A DNA stretch of 52,797 bases from Deltaproteobacteria bacterium (GTDB lineage: Bacteria; Desulfobacterota; Desulfuromonadia; Desulfuromonadales; Geopsychrobacteraceae): positions 1 through 52,797 of the forward strand of contig JAJRQB010000031.1 of the NCBI GenBank assembly GCA_024280485.1, written 5' to 3'. The translations under genes were made by a program, and so were the position numbers. The notes under the pieces are model-generated. The model worked only from the letters and a program-made list of their open reading frames with translations, had not been told where the DNA came from and made no database searches. Positions 8,502 to 18,416 of this stretch are shown piece by piece (the first letter of the stretch is position 1; each line of letters opens with the position of its first letter).

Positions 8502-8565
8502 TTTACACAACTTTGCACAAGAGGCACAGCTCTTAACCCTCTCTTAAGGTTCTTTTTTTTATAGT
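8502..8565 (+). promoter_or_regulatory. CpxP-like gene promoter with second Cpx box and direct repeat
   Basis: TTTAC-N5-TTTGC at 8502-8516 is the reverse complement of a Cpx box with one mismatch. Downstream, CTTAA recurs at 8532 and 8543 (11-bp period), the geometry typical of OmpR/PhoB-family sites. A -10 (TATAGT, 8560-8565) follows and no good -35 is present, as expected for an activator-dependent promoter. The order fits response-regulator activation of the downstream gene. Confidence 0.5.
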
Positions 8566-8615
8566 GGAAAGAACAAAGGGCAGACAAACCACTTACAGCA
8601 AAGAGGAGAATGACC

Positions 8616-9131
8616 ATGAAAAAAAGAATTCTGATTCCAACCCTGGTACTTGGCGCACTACTTACCGGGAGCCTGGCCCTGGCAGGGGCAGGAGGTTATG
8701 GCTCATGTGATAAAAGAAGCGACAGTGGCAGCCGTGGACAAGGTCAGGGCGCTTTGAACTTTGAGAAACATGAGGACCGGATGGGTCATCGAATGGAGAT
8801 GATGTCTACTATCCTTGATCTTACCGAAGAGCAGAAAGCTCAGTTAGAAGCGCTGATGACTCAGCAGTGGCAAGACAGACAACCGCTTCGTGAGAAGATG
8901 CATGCCAGCCGTGATGCGTTACGCGAACTCGAAGCTGCCGATACTTTTAACGAGGCGGATTTTCTTGCTAAGTCAATCAAACAAGCAGAATTGAAGACTG
9001 AAATGATGGTTGAGAGAGCCGAAATGAAACAGCAGATTTATGCTCTCCTCACCCCGGAACAACAGGAGAAAGCTGACAAGCTCGCAGAGGTGAAGGGTCA
9101 TCGTGGAAAAGGTCGCCATGGTGGATTCTAA
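8616..9131 (+). CDS. Spy/CpxP-family periplasmic protein
   Basis: Exported 171-residue protein with a classic signal peptide (MKKRILIPTLVLGALLTG, then LALAGA). The mature part is helical and charged, with the two LTxxQ-like motifs that define the Spy/CpxP family: LDLTEEQKAQLEAL and LTPEQQEKADKL. It ends in a short Gly/His/Lys/Arg-rich tail. Family members are periplasmic chaperones or feedback inhibitors of CpxA. The ATG at 8616 is 7 bp from GAGGAG and is preferred over the one at 8610. It is divergent from the CpxAR-like pair and shares its regulatory region. Confidence 0.88.
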   Translation: MKKRILIPTLVLGALLTGSLALAGAGGYGSCDKRSDSGSRGQGQGALNFEKHEDRMGHRMEMMSTILDLTEEQKAQLEALMTQQWQDRQPLREKMHASRDALRELEAADTFNEADFLAKSIKQAELKTEMMVERAEMKQQIYALLTPEQQEKADKLAEVKGHRGKGRHGGF

Positions 9132-9147
9132 TTGATTTAAAAGTAAG

Positions 9148-9198
9148 CCCTATCATTGATCGAATTCTGTAGCCTGTGGGGTTCGATCAGTGATGGGG
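9148..9198. repeat. Long imperfect hairpin between convergent genes
   Basis: CCCTATCATTGATCGAA (9148-9164) pairs with TTCGATCAGTGATGGGG (9182-9198) over 17 positions, with only two G-U pairs in RNA, around a 17-nt loop. There is no T-run on either side. It lies between the 3' ends of the CpxP-like gene and acyP, so it may end or stabilise both transcripts, or be a dispersed palindromic unit. Confidence 0.6.
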
Positions 9199-9223
9199 AC
9201 CCGTTGTTTGAAATAGTTACCTT

Positions 9224-9499
9224 TCAGCGAATTCTGAAAGCCTCAAACTCTCCAATGAATTCCCGTGCCTCAACCAAAACCTGATCAACCCGGCCCCACT
9301 CAGGCCCGGAGCGACACCAGGCAACGGTCGCATTAACCGCCAGTTCTTCACCTTCAATCAGCGCCTCCACCCGGCCGTCAGGCAGGTTGCGAACCCAGCC
9401 GGTGACACCATTCTTTAGTGCGGTCTGCCGGGTGTAGTAACGGAAGCTGACACCCTGTACGCGGCCAGCAATCAACAGGTGTTGACGAATTTGAGGCAT
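9224..9499 (-). CDS. acyP: Acylphosphatase
   Basis: Small cytosolic enzyme that hydrolyses carboxyl-phosphate bonds of acylphosphates. The 91 residues contain the family motifs GRVQGVSFRYYTR with catalytic R20 and GWVRNLPDGRVEA with catalytic N38. Normal family length. The ATG lies 2 bp after the ligA stop, with its ribosome-binding site (GAGGAAG) inside the end of ligA, so it is the second gene of a ligA-acyP unit. Confidence 0.94.
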   Translation of the reverse strand: MPQIRQHLLIAGRVQGVSFRYYTRQTALKNGVTGWVRNLPDGRVEALIEGEELAVNATVAWCRSGPEWGRVDQVLVEAREFIGEFEAFRIR

Positions 9500-9501
9500 C
9501 T

Positions 9502-11610
<2,109 letters not shown>

Positions 11611-11634
11611 TTAGACCATTAGGTTACAACGGGT

Positions 11635-11664
11635 CTGTCGACAGGCTTTTGCAACTGCTATAGT
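11635..11664 (+). promoter_or_regulatory. Possible promoter of the CBS-domain protein gene
   Basis: TATAGT at 11659-11664 is a good -10 about 40 bp before the ATG. No good -35 is seen; at the expected place lies a perfect 10-bp palindrome CTGTCGACAG (11635-11644), which could be an operator or chance. The rest of the 180-bp gap after ligA shows nothing I can name. Confidence 0.3.
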
Positions 11665-11707
11665 ATGTGCGCTGGCATATTGTGTTTTGTTTAACTTGGA
11701 GTGATTG

Positions 11708-12952
11708 ATGTCAGAGGAAAATTTATGGCGGTTGGCAGTGTTGTTTCTGCTTCTGCTCCTGTCCGGGTTCTTTTCAGGTTCGGAGACCGCGTTATTGGCT
11801 CTTGATAAATTGCGGGTAAAGTTTCTACAACAAAAAGGGCGGGCCGGGGCCGCTCAGTTGGCAGAAATGCTTGAGCGGCCTGACCGACTTTTGGGCGGCA
11901 TTCTGGTTGGCAATAACCTGGTTAATATTGCAGCTTCGGTTGTTGCGACCGGGTTTTTTGTCAGTCAATATGGTGAGCGTGGCGAATTGATGACTATCCT
12001 GATCCTGACGCCAGTCCTCTTGATTATTTCTGAAGTATGCCCTAAAACCTACGCGGCCCAACATCCTGAGAAAACTTCATTTTTTGTTTTACGTCCGATA
12101 TTGTTGGTTCTATGGATTCTCTCCCCGGTTATTTATGTCGTTATCAAAATTTCTGGATTGTTGACCGGTTTTTTCCATCGTGGTGAGAGCGAGGATTCCA
12201 CTCTTTCTGAAGATGAGATTCGTGCCATTATCGAAGCAGGCGAAGTGAGCGGGGTGGTTGCAGCAGAGCAGCGGCGTATGTTGCATGGTGTCTTTGATTT
12301 GTCGGAGACGCGGGTCCGTGACGTCATGCTGCCGCGTACTGAGATTGTCGGTGTTGAAGCTGAAAGCAGTTTTGATGAAATTCTTGAGATTTTGCGATCG
12401 GCTCGGCATTCACGCTTTCCGGTTTATAAGGAAAATCTCGACAATATTGTTGGTGTCATTCATTCAAAAGATATCCTTAGTTGGATCGGCAAGGAGGATG
12501 TTTTTTCTCTAAAAGAAATTTGCCGTAAGCCTCACTTTGTGCCGGAGTCGAACCGGATTGCTGTGTTGTTGCAGAGTTTTCGTAAGCGTAAGGAGCACTT
12601 GGCGATTGTGGTTGATGAGTATGGAGGTGTTGAAGGCCTGGTTACGTTGGAAGACGTGGTCGAGGAGATTGTTGGCGAGATTAATGACGAGCATGATATT
12701 GAAGAGGCAGATTTCAGCCCACTTGGGCCGAAGCGTTTTATGGTTGATGGTGCCGTTTCTTTAAAGGCTTTGAATCGACATTTTCACCTGGAGCTCCCCG
12801 AAGAACATGTCACGACTCTGGCAGGACTTTTGATGCAGAAAATGGGGAAAATTCCGGTTGAGGGTGATTCTTGTGAAATTGATGCCATTCGCTTTGGAGT
12901 TCGGCAGATGGATGATCGTCGAATCGAAGCGGTTGAGATGCGTTTACCCTGA
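11708..12952 (+). CDS. HlyC/CorC-family membrane protein (DUF21-CBS-CorC)
   Basis: Integral membrane protein of 414 residues, probably linked to divalent cation (magnesium or cobalt) homeostasis; the substrate is not shown by sequence. Order: a DUF21 domain with about four membrane helices (to about residue 150), a CBS pair (RDVMLPRTEIVGVE, SRFPVYKENLDNIVGVIHSKDIL, then LAIVVDEYGGVEGLVTLEDVVEEIVGEI), and a C-terminal CorC_HlyC domain. The ATG at 11708 is 6 bp from GGAG and is preferred to the TTG one codon upstream. A terminator follows at 13023-13051. Confidence 0.92.
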   Translation: MSEENLWRLAVLFLLLLLSGFFSGSETALLALDKLRVKFLQQKGRAGAAQLAEMLERPDRLLGGILVGNNLVNIAASVVATGFFVSQYGERGELMTILILTPVLLIISEVCPKTYAAQHPEKTSFFVLRPILLVLWILSPVIYVVIKISGLLTGFFHRGESEDSTLSEDEIRAIIEAGEVSGVVAAEQRRMLHGVFDLSETRVRDVMLPRTEIVGVEAESSFDEILEILRSARHSRFPVYKENLDNIVGVIHSKDILSWIGKEDVFSLKEICRKPHFVPESNRIAVLLQSFRKRKEHLAIVVDEYGGVEGLVTLEDVVEEIVGEINDEHDIEEADFSPLGPKRFMVDGAVSLKALNRHFHLELPEEHVTTLAGLLMQKMGKIPVEGDSCEIDAIRFGVRQMDDRRIEAVEMRLP

Positions 12953-13022
12953 TTTTTTGAAGCGTTAAGAATTCTTCTCTCGTTAATCAAGTGAAATGAT
13001 TAGCGTTTTTTAAATATTTTAA

Positions 13023-13051
13023 CCCTCTTCGCGATGTGAAGAGGGCTTTTT
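13023..13051 (+). terminator. Rho-independent terminator before the dcw cluster
   Basis: CCCTCTTC (13023-13030) and GAAGAGGG (13038-13045) form a perfect 8-bp stem with a 7-nt loop, followed by CTTTTTT. It separates the CBS-domain gene from the mraZ promoter. Confidence 0.92.
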
Positions 13052-13107
13052 TGTTTTTTGGTCCTTTTCCCCTCTAGAACAAACCCCTCGAAAAATCACA
13101 ATTATTC

Positions 13108-13136
13108 TTGACAGAGAGCAGGTCTCTAGGTATATT
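13108..13136 (+). promoter_or_regulatory. mraZ (dcw) promoter
   Basis: TTGACA (13108-13113) and TATATT (13131-13136) are separated by exactly 17 bp. This near-consensus sigma-70 promoter is placed to drive mraZ and the genes behind it. The expected start of transcription is near 13143, just before the MraZ-type boxes. Confidence 0.88.
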
Positions 13137-13147
13137 TTCCCCAAATC

Positions 13148-13170
13148 GTGTCTAATAGTGTTAAATGGTG
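13148..13170 (+). promoter_or_regulatory. MraZ-type operator: three GTG boxes at 10-bp period
   Basis: GTG occurs at 13148, 13158 and 13168, exactly one helical turn apart, directly after the promoter and just before the mraZ ribosome-binding site. Known MraZ operators are three or four short GTG-containing direct repeats with 10-bp period, so this is a strong candidate for autorepression of the dcw cluster. The position downstream of the start point suggests a roadblock. Confidence 0.75.
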
Positions 13171-13181
13171 ACAGGGAAGCT

Positions 13182-13622
13182 ATGTTCTACGGAGAATTCA
13201 ATAATACTGTCGATTTAAAAGGGCGGGCGAGCATTCCGGCAATCTTCCGGGAATCTCTGCTGAATTCGACAGGAGATGAATCTCTTTTTGTCACCAAGTC
13301 TGACGGCGGCTTGACCGCCTATCCTGCCTCAGCGTGGAAGAAGATCTGCGAAAATGTCATGTCTTTGCCCGCAGGCCCCAAGCGCACAGCAAACCTGCGC
13401 ACCCGCATCGCTCCCGCCAGAGAATGTCGCTTTGACCGTCAGGGGCGAATCCAGGTTCCACAGTCTCTGCGTGAATATGCAGCCTTGGAAAAAGACATTG
13501 TTGTTGTTGGTATGATCGAAAAAATTGAAATCTGGAATTTACAGCGCCATGTCGATGCTACAGGTGAGTCGGAGTCCCTGCTTCGCGAGGATGAGCAGGG
13601 TCAAGCCGATCTCGGTTTTTAA
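13182..13622 (+). CDS. mraZ: Transcriptional regulator MraZ
   Basis: DNA-binding regulator of the division and cell-wall cluster. The 146-residue protein has two AbrB-like SpoVT halves, each with the family DxKGR/DxxGR signature: VDLKGRASIPAIFRE and FDRQGRIQVPQSLREYA. The start is placed at MFYGEFNNTVD, with AGGGAAG just upstream; the frame is open eight codons further, across the operator boxes, but that start would lie inside the operator. First gene of the dcw cluster; rsmH follows after 5 bp. Confidence 0.95.
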   Translation: MFYGEFNNTVDLKGRASIPAIFRESLLNSTGDESLFVTKSDGGLTAYPASAWKKICENVMSLPAGPKRTANLRTRIAPARECRFDRQGRIQVPQSLREYAALEKDIVVVGMIEKIEIWNLQRHVDATGESESLLREDEQGQADLGF

Positions 13623-13627
13623 CCGCT

Positions 13628-14569
13628 GTGGACTTGCTCTTTGAACATCAATCAGTTATGCCGCGTGAAGTTCTCGACCTGTTGCAGCCAACGGCTGGTG
13701 GAGTCTACCTCGATGGAACTCTCGGCGGGGCGGGTCACTCTCGCCTTATTCTGGAGAAGGCCCCTGAAGCACGATTGATCGGGATTGATCGTGACTCATC
13801 AGCGCTTGCCAAGGCCGCGGAAGTCTTATCTCCCTGGGAGGGTCGCTTCAGCCTGCATCATAAGACCTTTGATCAGGCTGCTGAGGTTCTGGCTGAGCTT
13901 GGGATTGACGGCCTGGATGGCATGCTGCTCGACCTAGGGGTCTCTTCGCATCAACTCGATACGGCCGAGCGCGGCTTTTCGTTTCGTTTTGATGCACCAC
14001 TCGATATGCGGATGGATAGCAGTGTCGGGCAGACCGCAGGTGAGTTGGTGAACGAACTGCCGGCAGAGGAGCTCATCAGGATATTTTTTCAGTATGGCGA
14101 AGAGCGTTACTCCAAACGCATCGTTCGGGCGATATTGAAGCAGCGTGAGACCGCACCCTTTAGCCGCACTGGGGAATTAGCAGAACTCATTCGTAATGCG
14201 ATTCCGGGCAGCTATAAACCCTCGAGGATCGATCCGGCAACAAGGGTTTTTCAGGCGCTGCGGATTGCAGTCAACCAGGAGTTGGAGCAGGTTGAACAAG
14301 GCGTTAGCCGTGGAATCAAGCTGCTCAAGCCAGGAGGGCGTCTGGTGGTCATCAGCTTTCATTCACTGGAAGACCGGATCGTCAAGCACATGTTTCGTGA
14401 TCAGAGCAGGGGCTGTATCTGTCCGCCACGACTCCCTGTTTGTCGGTGCGAAAACAAACCCGCCGTAAAAGTTTTGACCCGTAAGGGTTTGAAACCGCAG
14501 GCGGACGAAATTGAAATGAATCCCCGTTCTCGCAGCGCAGTGCTGCGGGCTGTCAGTCGCCTGGATTGA
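13628..14569 (+). CDS. rsmH: 16S rRNA (cytosine1402-N4)-methyltransferase RsmH
   Basis: Methylates N4 of C1402 in 16S rRNA, the same nucleotide that RsmI (at 5.5 kb here) modifies on the ribose. The 313-residue protein starts at a GTG (MDLLFEHQSVMPREVLDLL) and has GGVYLDGTLGGAGHS as the SAM-binding motif, LLDLGVSSHQLD, RGFSFRFDAPLDMRMD and the C-terminal VVISFHSLEDRIVKH with PRSRSAVLRA. It stands in its usual place between mraZ and ftsL. Confidence 0.97.
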   Translation: MDLLFEHQSVMPREVLDLLQPTAGGVYLDGTLGGAGHSRLILEKAPEARLIGIDRDSSALAKAAEVLSPWEGRFSLHHKTFDQAAEVLAELGIDGLDGMLLDLGVSSHQLDTAERGFSFRFDAPLDMRMDSSVGQTAGELVNELPAEELIRIFFQYGEERYSKRIVRAILKQRETAPFSRTGELAELIRNAIPGSYKPSRIDPATRVFQALRIAVNQELEQVEQGVSRGIKLLKPGGRLVVISFHSLEDRIVKHMFRDQSRGCICPPRLPVCRCENKPAVKVLTRKGLKPQADEIEMNPRSRSAVLRAVSRLD

Positions 14570-14601
14570 CAGCGGGAAATTGAGATCTACAGGAGGTGGC
14601 G

Positions 14602-14919
14602 ATGTCTGAAGCCGTACAGCGTACAGTTATAAATATTAACGGTTTTGTGATGCATCGTCCGCGCTTGACCCCCGTCTTTATTGCCATTGTTCTGGTGGCG
14701 GTCCTTTCACTCGTGTTTGTCTGGTCGCGCTTGCAGGCGATCAACCTTGAGTATGATATCTCCCGAATCGAAAGCCAGATTCGCTCCGTTAAAGAAGAGG
14801 TCAAGGGCCTTGAGCTCGAAGCAGCGCACCTGGGCAGTCTTCAACGGATAGAGGGCCTGGCTCGTCAAAAACTGGGCTTGCGTCTACCAGCCCCTGGCCA
14901 AATCATAAGGGTGGATTGA
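14602..14919 (+). CDS. ftsL: FtsL-like septum protein
   Basis: Small bitopic membrane protein of 105 residues. One transmembrane segment (about 28-45, VFIAIVLVAVLSLVFVWS) is followed by a coiled-coil-like stretch (EYDISRIESQIRSVKEEVKGLE) and a short tail ending in LRLPAPGQIIRVD. FtsL joins FtsB and FtsQ in the divisome complex that activates FtsW/FtsI. The assignment rests on size, topology and position between rsmH and the penicillin-binding protein gene. The ATG follows AGGAGG (14591-14596); a GTG two codons upstream is less likely. Confidence 0.82.
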   Translation: MSEAVQRTVININGFVMHRPRLTPVFIAIVLVAVLSLVFVWSRLQAINLEYDISRIESQIRSVKEEVKGLELEAAHLGSLQRIEGLARQKLGLRLPAPGQIIRVD

Positions 14920-14920
14920 T

Positions 14921-16879
14921 ATGGCGCCGACTGAACGGAGCATGCAGTTACGCATCCGGATAATCGGCGCAATATTTGTCGCGGTTTTTTTGATCATTGC
15001 TGCTCGTGCCAGCTATCTGCAGTTGGTGTTGGCCGAAGATCTTAGCGCTCGTGGAGATCAACAGCATCAGCGCATAGTCAAATTAACGCCACAGCGTGGA
15101 GCCATCTATGATCGCAATGGCGAAGCATTGGCTTTAAGTCTTGAGGTGAAATCACTTTACGCCAACCCAACTGAAATTCAGTCAGTGAGTAAGGTCGCCG
15201 AACGGTTGGCCAGGGTGTTGGATATTCCTGAAAAACGTCTGCGCGCCAAGCTGAGTAAGAGCAAAAGATTCGTATGGATCGAAAGGCGGCTTTCACCGGA
15301 GATCGCACAGCAGGTTGAAAATCTCAGGCTGGCGGGACTGCACTTTGTTCGTGAGCATAAGCGTTATTACCCCAGAGGGCAGGTTGCATCGCAAGTGGTT
15401 GGTTTTACCGGTCTTGACCCTAAGGGTCTTGAGGGTATCGAGCTAATATACGATGCCGATTTACAGGGGGAAGGCGGACTGTTGATCTCTGAGCGCGATG
15501 CGCGTGGGAGAGGGTTGGCAACTGCTGAACAGGATATCCGCGGGGGTGTTCCGGGTGGCAGCCTCTATCTGACGATCGATCGGACGCTGCAATATATCGC
15601 TGAGAAGGAGTTGGCTCGGCAAGTCAAAGAGAGTAACGCGGTTGGCGGTACCGTTGTAATGATCGAACCGACGAGTGGGCGCGTGCTGGCAATGGCGAGT
15701 CAACCGTCTTACAACCCTAACGCGACGAACCGTTATCAACCTGGAGACTGGCGAAACAGAACAGTTAGCGATTCATTTGAGCCGGGGTCTATTTTTAAAC
15801 CTTTCCTGTTAGCGGGCATCTTGGAAGAAGGGTTGCTCAGTCCTGGAAGTCAAATTGATTGTGAAAACGGACGTTTTGAGGTTGGTGGCAAGGTCATCCG
15901 TGATCACAAAGGTTATGGGCGTCTTAATTTAAGCAAGATGCTGAAATACAGTTCGAATATCGGTTTTGCCAAACTAGGTAAGAAGTTGGAGCGGGAGCTC
16001 CTCTATCAATATTTAAGTGATTTTGGTTTCGGAAAGAAGACTGGGATTGACTTGCCTGGTGAAGAGAATGGGTTGCTGCGCAAGCCGGATCGTTGGTTCG
16101 AAATTGACCTGGCAACAGCTTCGTTTGGGCAGGGAGTGAGTGTTACACCGCTACAGATGGTCGTAGCTATGGGGGTTATTGCCAATGGTGGTTTGCTGAT
16201 GGAGCCCTATCTGGTTGAGAGGGTCGTTGATGGTCAGGGAGACCAGACTTATCGACGTCAGCCAAATGCTGTTCGCCGTGTCATCTCCGAAAGTACTGCA
16301 AAAACGGTTAGAGACATGATGGTCGGTGTCACGGAGCCGGGGGGGACGGGAACCCGGGGGGCGGTTGTCGGCTACAAGGTCGCGGGAAAGACTGGCACTG
16401 CGCAGAAGGTTGATCCAGTGACCGGTGGTTACTCAGTAGATAAGACTGTCTCGTCTTTCATTGGGATGGTCCCGGCAGAAAACCCGGCGATGTTGCTGTT
16501 GGTGACGATCGACGAGCCCCAGGATCAGACCTATGGAGGATTGGTTGCTGCTCCAGTGTTTAGTCGTATCGCTGAGGACTCACTACGCTATCTTGATATC
16601 CCACATACTGAAATGGTCGCAAAACAGACTCTTCCAGAGCGACACATGAAAGGCAAAACTGTAAAGGGCAAGGCTAAAATTTTTGCGGCAGTGGTTGCCG
16701 GAGAGACGAGCAGGATGCCTGATTTCGGCGGAATGAGCTACCGACAGGTTCTGGAGTCAATGAGCCGTAGCGGACTGAATATCAAGTTGACTGGCAGTGG
16801 TAAAGTGATAGAACAGTCGCCGCGAGCGGGTGATACGATTCGTTACGGTGCAAAAATCTGGGTACGGTTTGGTGCCTGA
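14921..16879 (+). CDS. ftsI: FtsI-type septal transpeptidase with C-terminal PASTA domain
   Basis: Class B penicillin-binding protein of 652 residues that cross-links septal peptidoglycan. There is an N-terminal membrane anchor (about 13-33), a dimerisation domain from LTPQRGAIYDRNGEALA, and a transpeptidase domain with SxxK (catalytic S290, K293 in EPGSIFKPF), SxN (S344-N346) and KTG (490-492). The last 55 residues form one PASTA domain (RMPDFGGMSYRQVLESM to KIWVRFGA). PASTA is more usual in Gram-positive and sporulation-type enzymes than in E. coli FtsI. It begins 1 bp after ftsL. Confidence 0.94.
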   Translation: MAPTERSMQLRIRIIGAIFVAVFLIIAARASYLQLVLAEDLSARGDQQHQRIVKLTPQRGAIYDRNGEALALSLEVKSLYANPTEIQSVSKVAERLARVLDIPEKRLRAKLSKSKRFVWIERRLSPEIAQQVENLRLAGLHFVREHKRYYPRGQVASQVVGFTGLDPKGLEGIELIYDADLQGEGGLLISERDARGRGLATAEQDIRGGVPGGSLYLTIDRTLQYIAEKELARQVKESNAVGGTVVMIEPTSGRVLAMASQPSYNPNATNRYQPGDWRNRTVSDSFEPGSIFKPFLLAGILEEGLLSPGSQIDCENGRFEVGGKVIRDHKGYGRLNLSKMLKYSSNIGFAKLGKKLERELLYQYLSDFGFGKKTGIDLPGEENGLLRKPDRWFEIDLATASFGQGVSVTPLQMVVAMGVIANGGLLMEPYLVERVVDGQGDQTYRRQPNAVRRVISESTAKTVRDMMVGVTEPGGTGTRGAVVGYKVAGKTGTAQKVDPVTGGYSVDKTVSSFIGMVPAENPAMLLLVTIDEPQDQTYGGLVAAPVFSRIAEDSLRYLDIPHTEMVAKQTLPERHMKGKTVKGKAKIFAAVVAGETSRMPDFGGMSYRQVLESMSRSGLNIKLTGSGKVIEQSPRAGDTIRYGAKIWVRFGA

Positions 16880-16880
16880 T

Positions 16881-18416
16881 ATGGGGTCTTCTTTGGAAAA
16901 TAATTTCCAACTGAATGAGTTGATTTCAGGGCTTTCAGGGCTGCTGATGACCGGCGGAACTGCTGAGGTAAGCGGTTTGGCTTGTGATTCGCGCAAGCTT
17001 GAAAAGGGTGACCTTTTCTTCGCCTTGCCCGGGGTTGATACTGATGGTCATGACTATGTTCCTGCTGCGCTAGCAGCTGGAGCATCTGCACTTGTTTTGA
17101 GTCGCATCCCTGAGAAGAACTACGGAGTTCCGGTGGTCGTGGCTGAAAATGTAAGACTGGCTATGGCCAAAATTGCCCAACGTTTTTATGGTGATCCAAC
17201 GGCAGATATCCTGGTCATCGGAGTCACTGGGACTAATGGTAAAACCACAACAACTTATCTCCTTGAATCGATTCTACAGGTTGCCGGTTATAAACCTGCG
17301 GTTTTCGGGACGGTCGATTATCGTTTTGACGGAAAGAAGATCACCGCAACGCACACGACTCCAGAATCACTAGAGTTATTAAAAACAATAGCTGGTTTTC
17401 GTGATGCAGGAGCCGATGCTCTGGTGCTTGAGGTTTCATCTCATGCTCTGGAGCAATATCGAGTTGACGGCATCATGTTTAATGTTGCCATCTTTACAAA
17501 TTTGACTCCTGAGCATCTTGACTATCACGGGGATATGGACTCCTATTTTGCGAGTAAATCCAGGCTTTTTGAAATGGTCACTGCACGGGCGTCGATCATC
17601 AATCTGGATGACAGCTATGGGGTTTGGTTAAAAGAACAGCATCCCGATGCCATCGGGTTTTCTCGTGAACAGAAGGCCAATGTTGGCATTGAAAAGTTAA
17701 TTTCAAGTGCAGAGGGGCAACAGGGCGTACTTAGTATTGAGGGCAAGTTCTTGGAGTTAAAATCACCTCTGGTTGGTGATTTTAATGTGAGCAACATTCT
17801 AGGTGCTGTTGCGGCGGCATATTCCGCAGGAATTGATCCTGAAAGTATTGGTCGCGGGGTTGCTGAAGCACCTCAAGTTCCAGGTCGACTTGAAAAAGTT
17901 GAAAATGAACAGGGTGTCCTCGCGCTTGTCGATTACGCACATACCAGTGATGCATTGACTCAGGTTTTGGTGGCATTGGCTGGAATTTCTGCCAATCGTC
18001 GGATTACCCTTGTCGGTTGCGGAGGTGATCGTGATCAGAAGAAGCGACCTCTGATGGCCGCAGCGGCTGTCAAGGCGTCCAGCTTAACGGTGTTGACTTC
18101 AGACAACCCAAGAACTGAGGACCCATTGGCAATTCTTGAGCAGATGCGCCAGGGAGCAGTCGAAACAGGTGAATCTGAGCTGAGCATGGAGCAAGCACTT
18201 GCTGGTAGGTCTGGTTTTATAGTTATTCCCGACCGGCGTAAGGCCATTGAGTTTGCGACCAATCTTGCCGCATCAGGCGATCTGTTGCTGGTTGCGGGCA
18301 AAGGACATGAGGACTATCAGATTTTGGGAACCACGAAGGTACATTTTGATGATCGTGAGGAGTTACGCCGAGCTTTTAGTGGAACAAATATGCTAAGGGG
18401 GAGTGATGAAATTTGA
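16881..18416 (+). CDS. murE: UDP-MurNAc-tripeptide synthetase (meso-diaminopimelate adding)
   Basis: Cytoplasmic Mur ligase that adds the third amino acid to UDP-MurNAc-L-Ala-D-Glu. The 511-residue protein has the P-loop VIGVTGTNGKTTTTYLLE, the HTTPES substrate loop, YAHTSDAL and the DNPR motif (TSDNPRTEDP) that marks enzymes specific for meso-diaminopimelate. The start at 16881 lies 1 bp after the ftsI stop; the frame is open further into ftsI, but that N-terminus has no family match. The 3' end overlaps murF by 11 bp. Confidence 0.96.
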   Translation: MGSSLENNFQLNELISGLSGLLMTGGTAEVSGLACDSRKLEKGDLFFALPGVDTDGHDYVPAALAAGASALVLSRIPEKNYGVPVVVAENVRLAMAKIAQRFYGDPTADILVIGVTGTNGKTTTTYLLESILQVAGYKPAVFGTVDYRFDGKKITATHTTPESLELLKTIAGFRDAGADALVLEVSSHALEQYRVDGIMFNVAIFTNLTPEHLDYHGDMDSYFASKSRLFEMVTARASIINLDDSYGVWLKEQHPDAIGFSREQKANVGIEKLISSAEGQQGVLSIEGKFLELKSPLVGDFNVSNILGAVAAAYSAGIDPESIGRGVAEAPQVPGRLEKVENEQGVLALVDYAHTSDALTQVLVALAGISANRRITLVGCGGDRDQKKRPLMAAAAVKASSLTVLTSDNPRTEDPLAILEQMRQGAVETGESELSMEQALAGRSGFIVIPDRRKAIEFATNLAASGDLLLVAGKGHEDYQILGTTKVHFDDREELRRAFSGTNMLRGSDEI

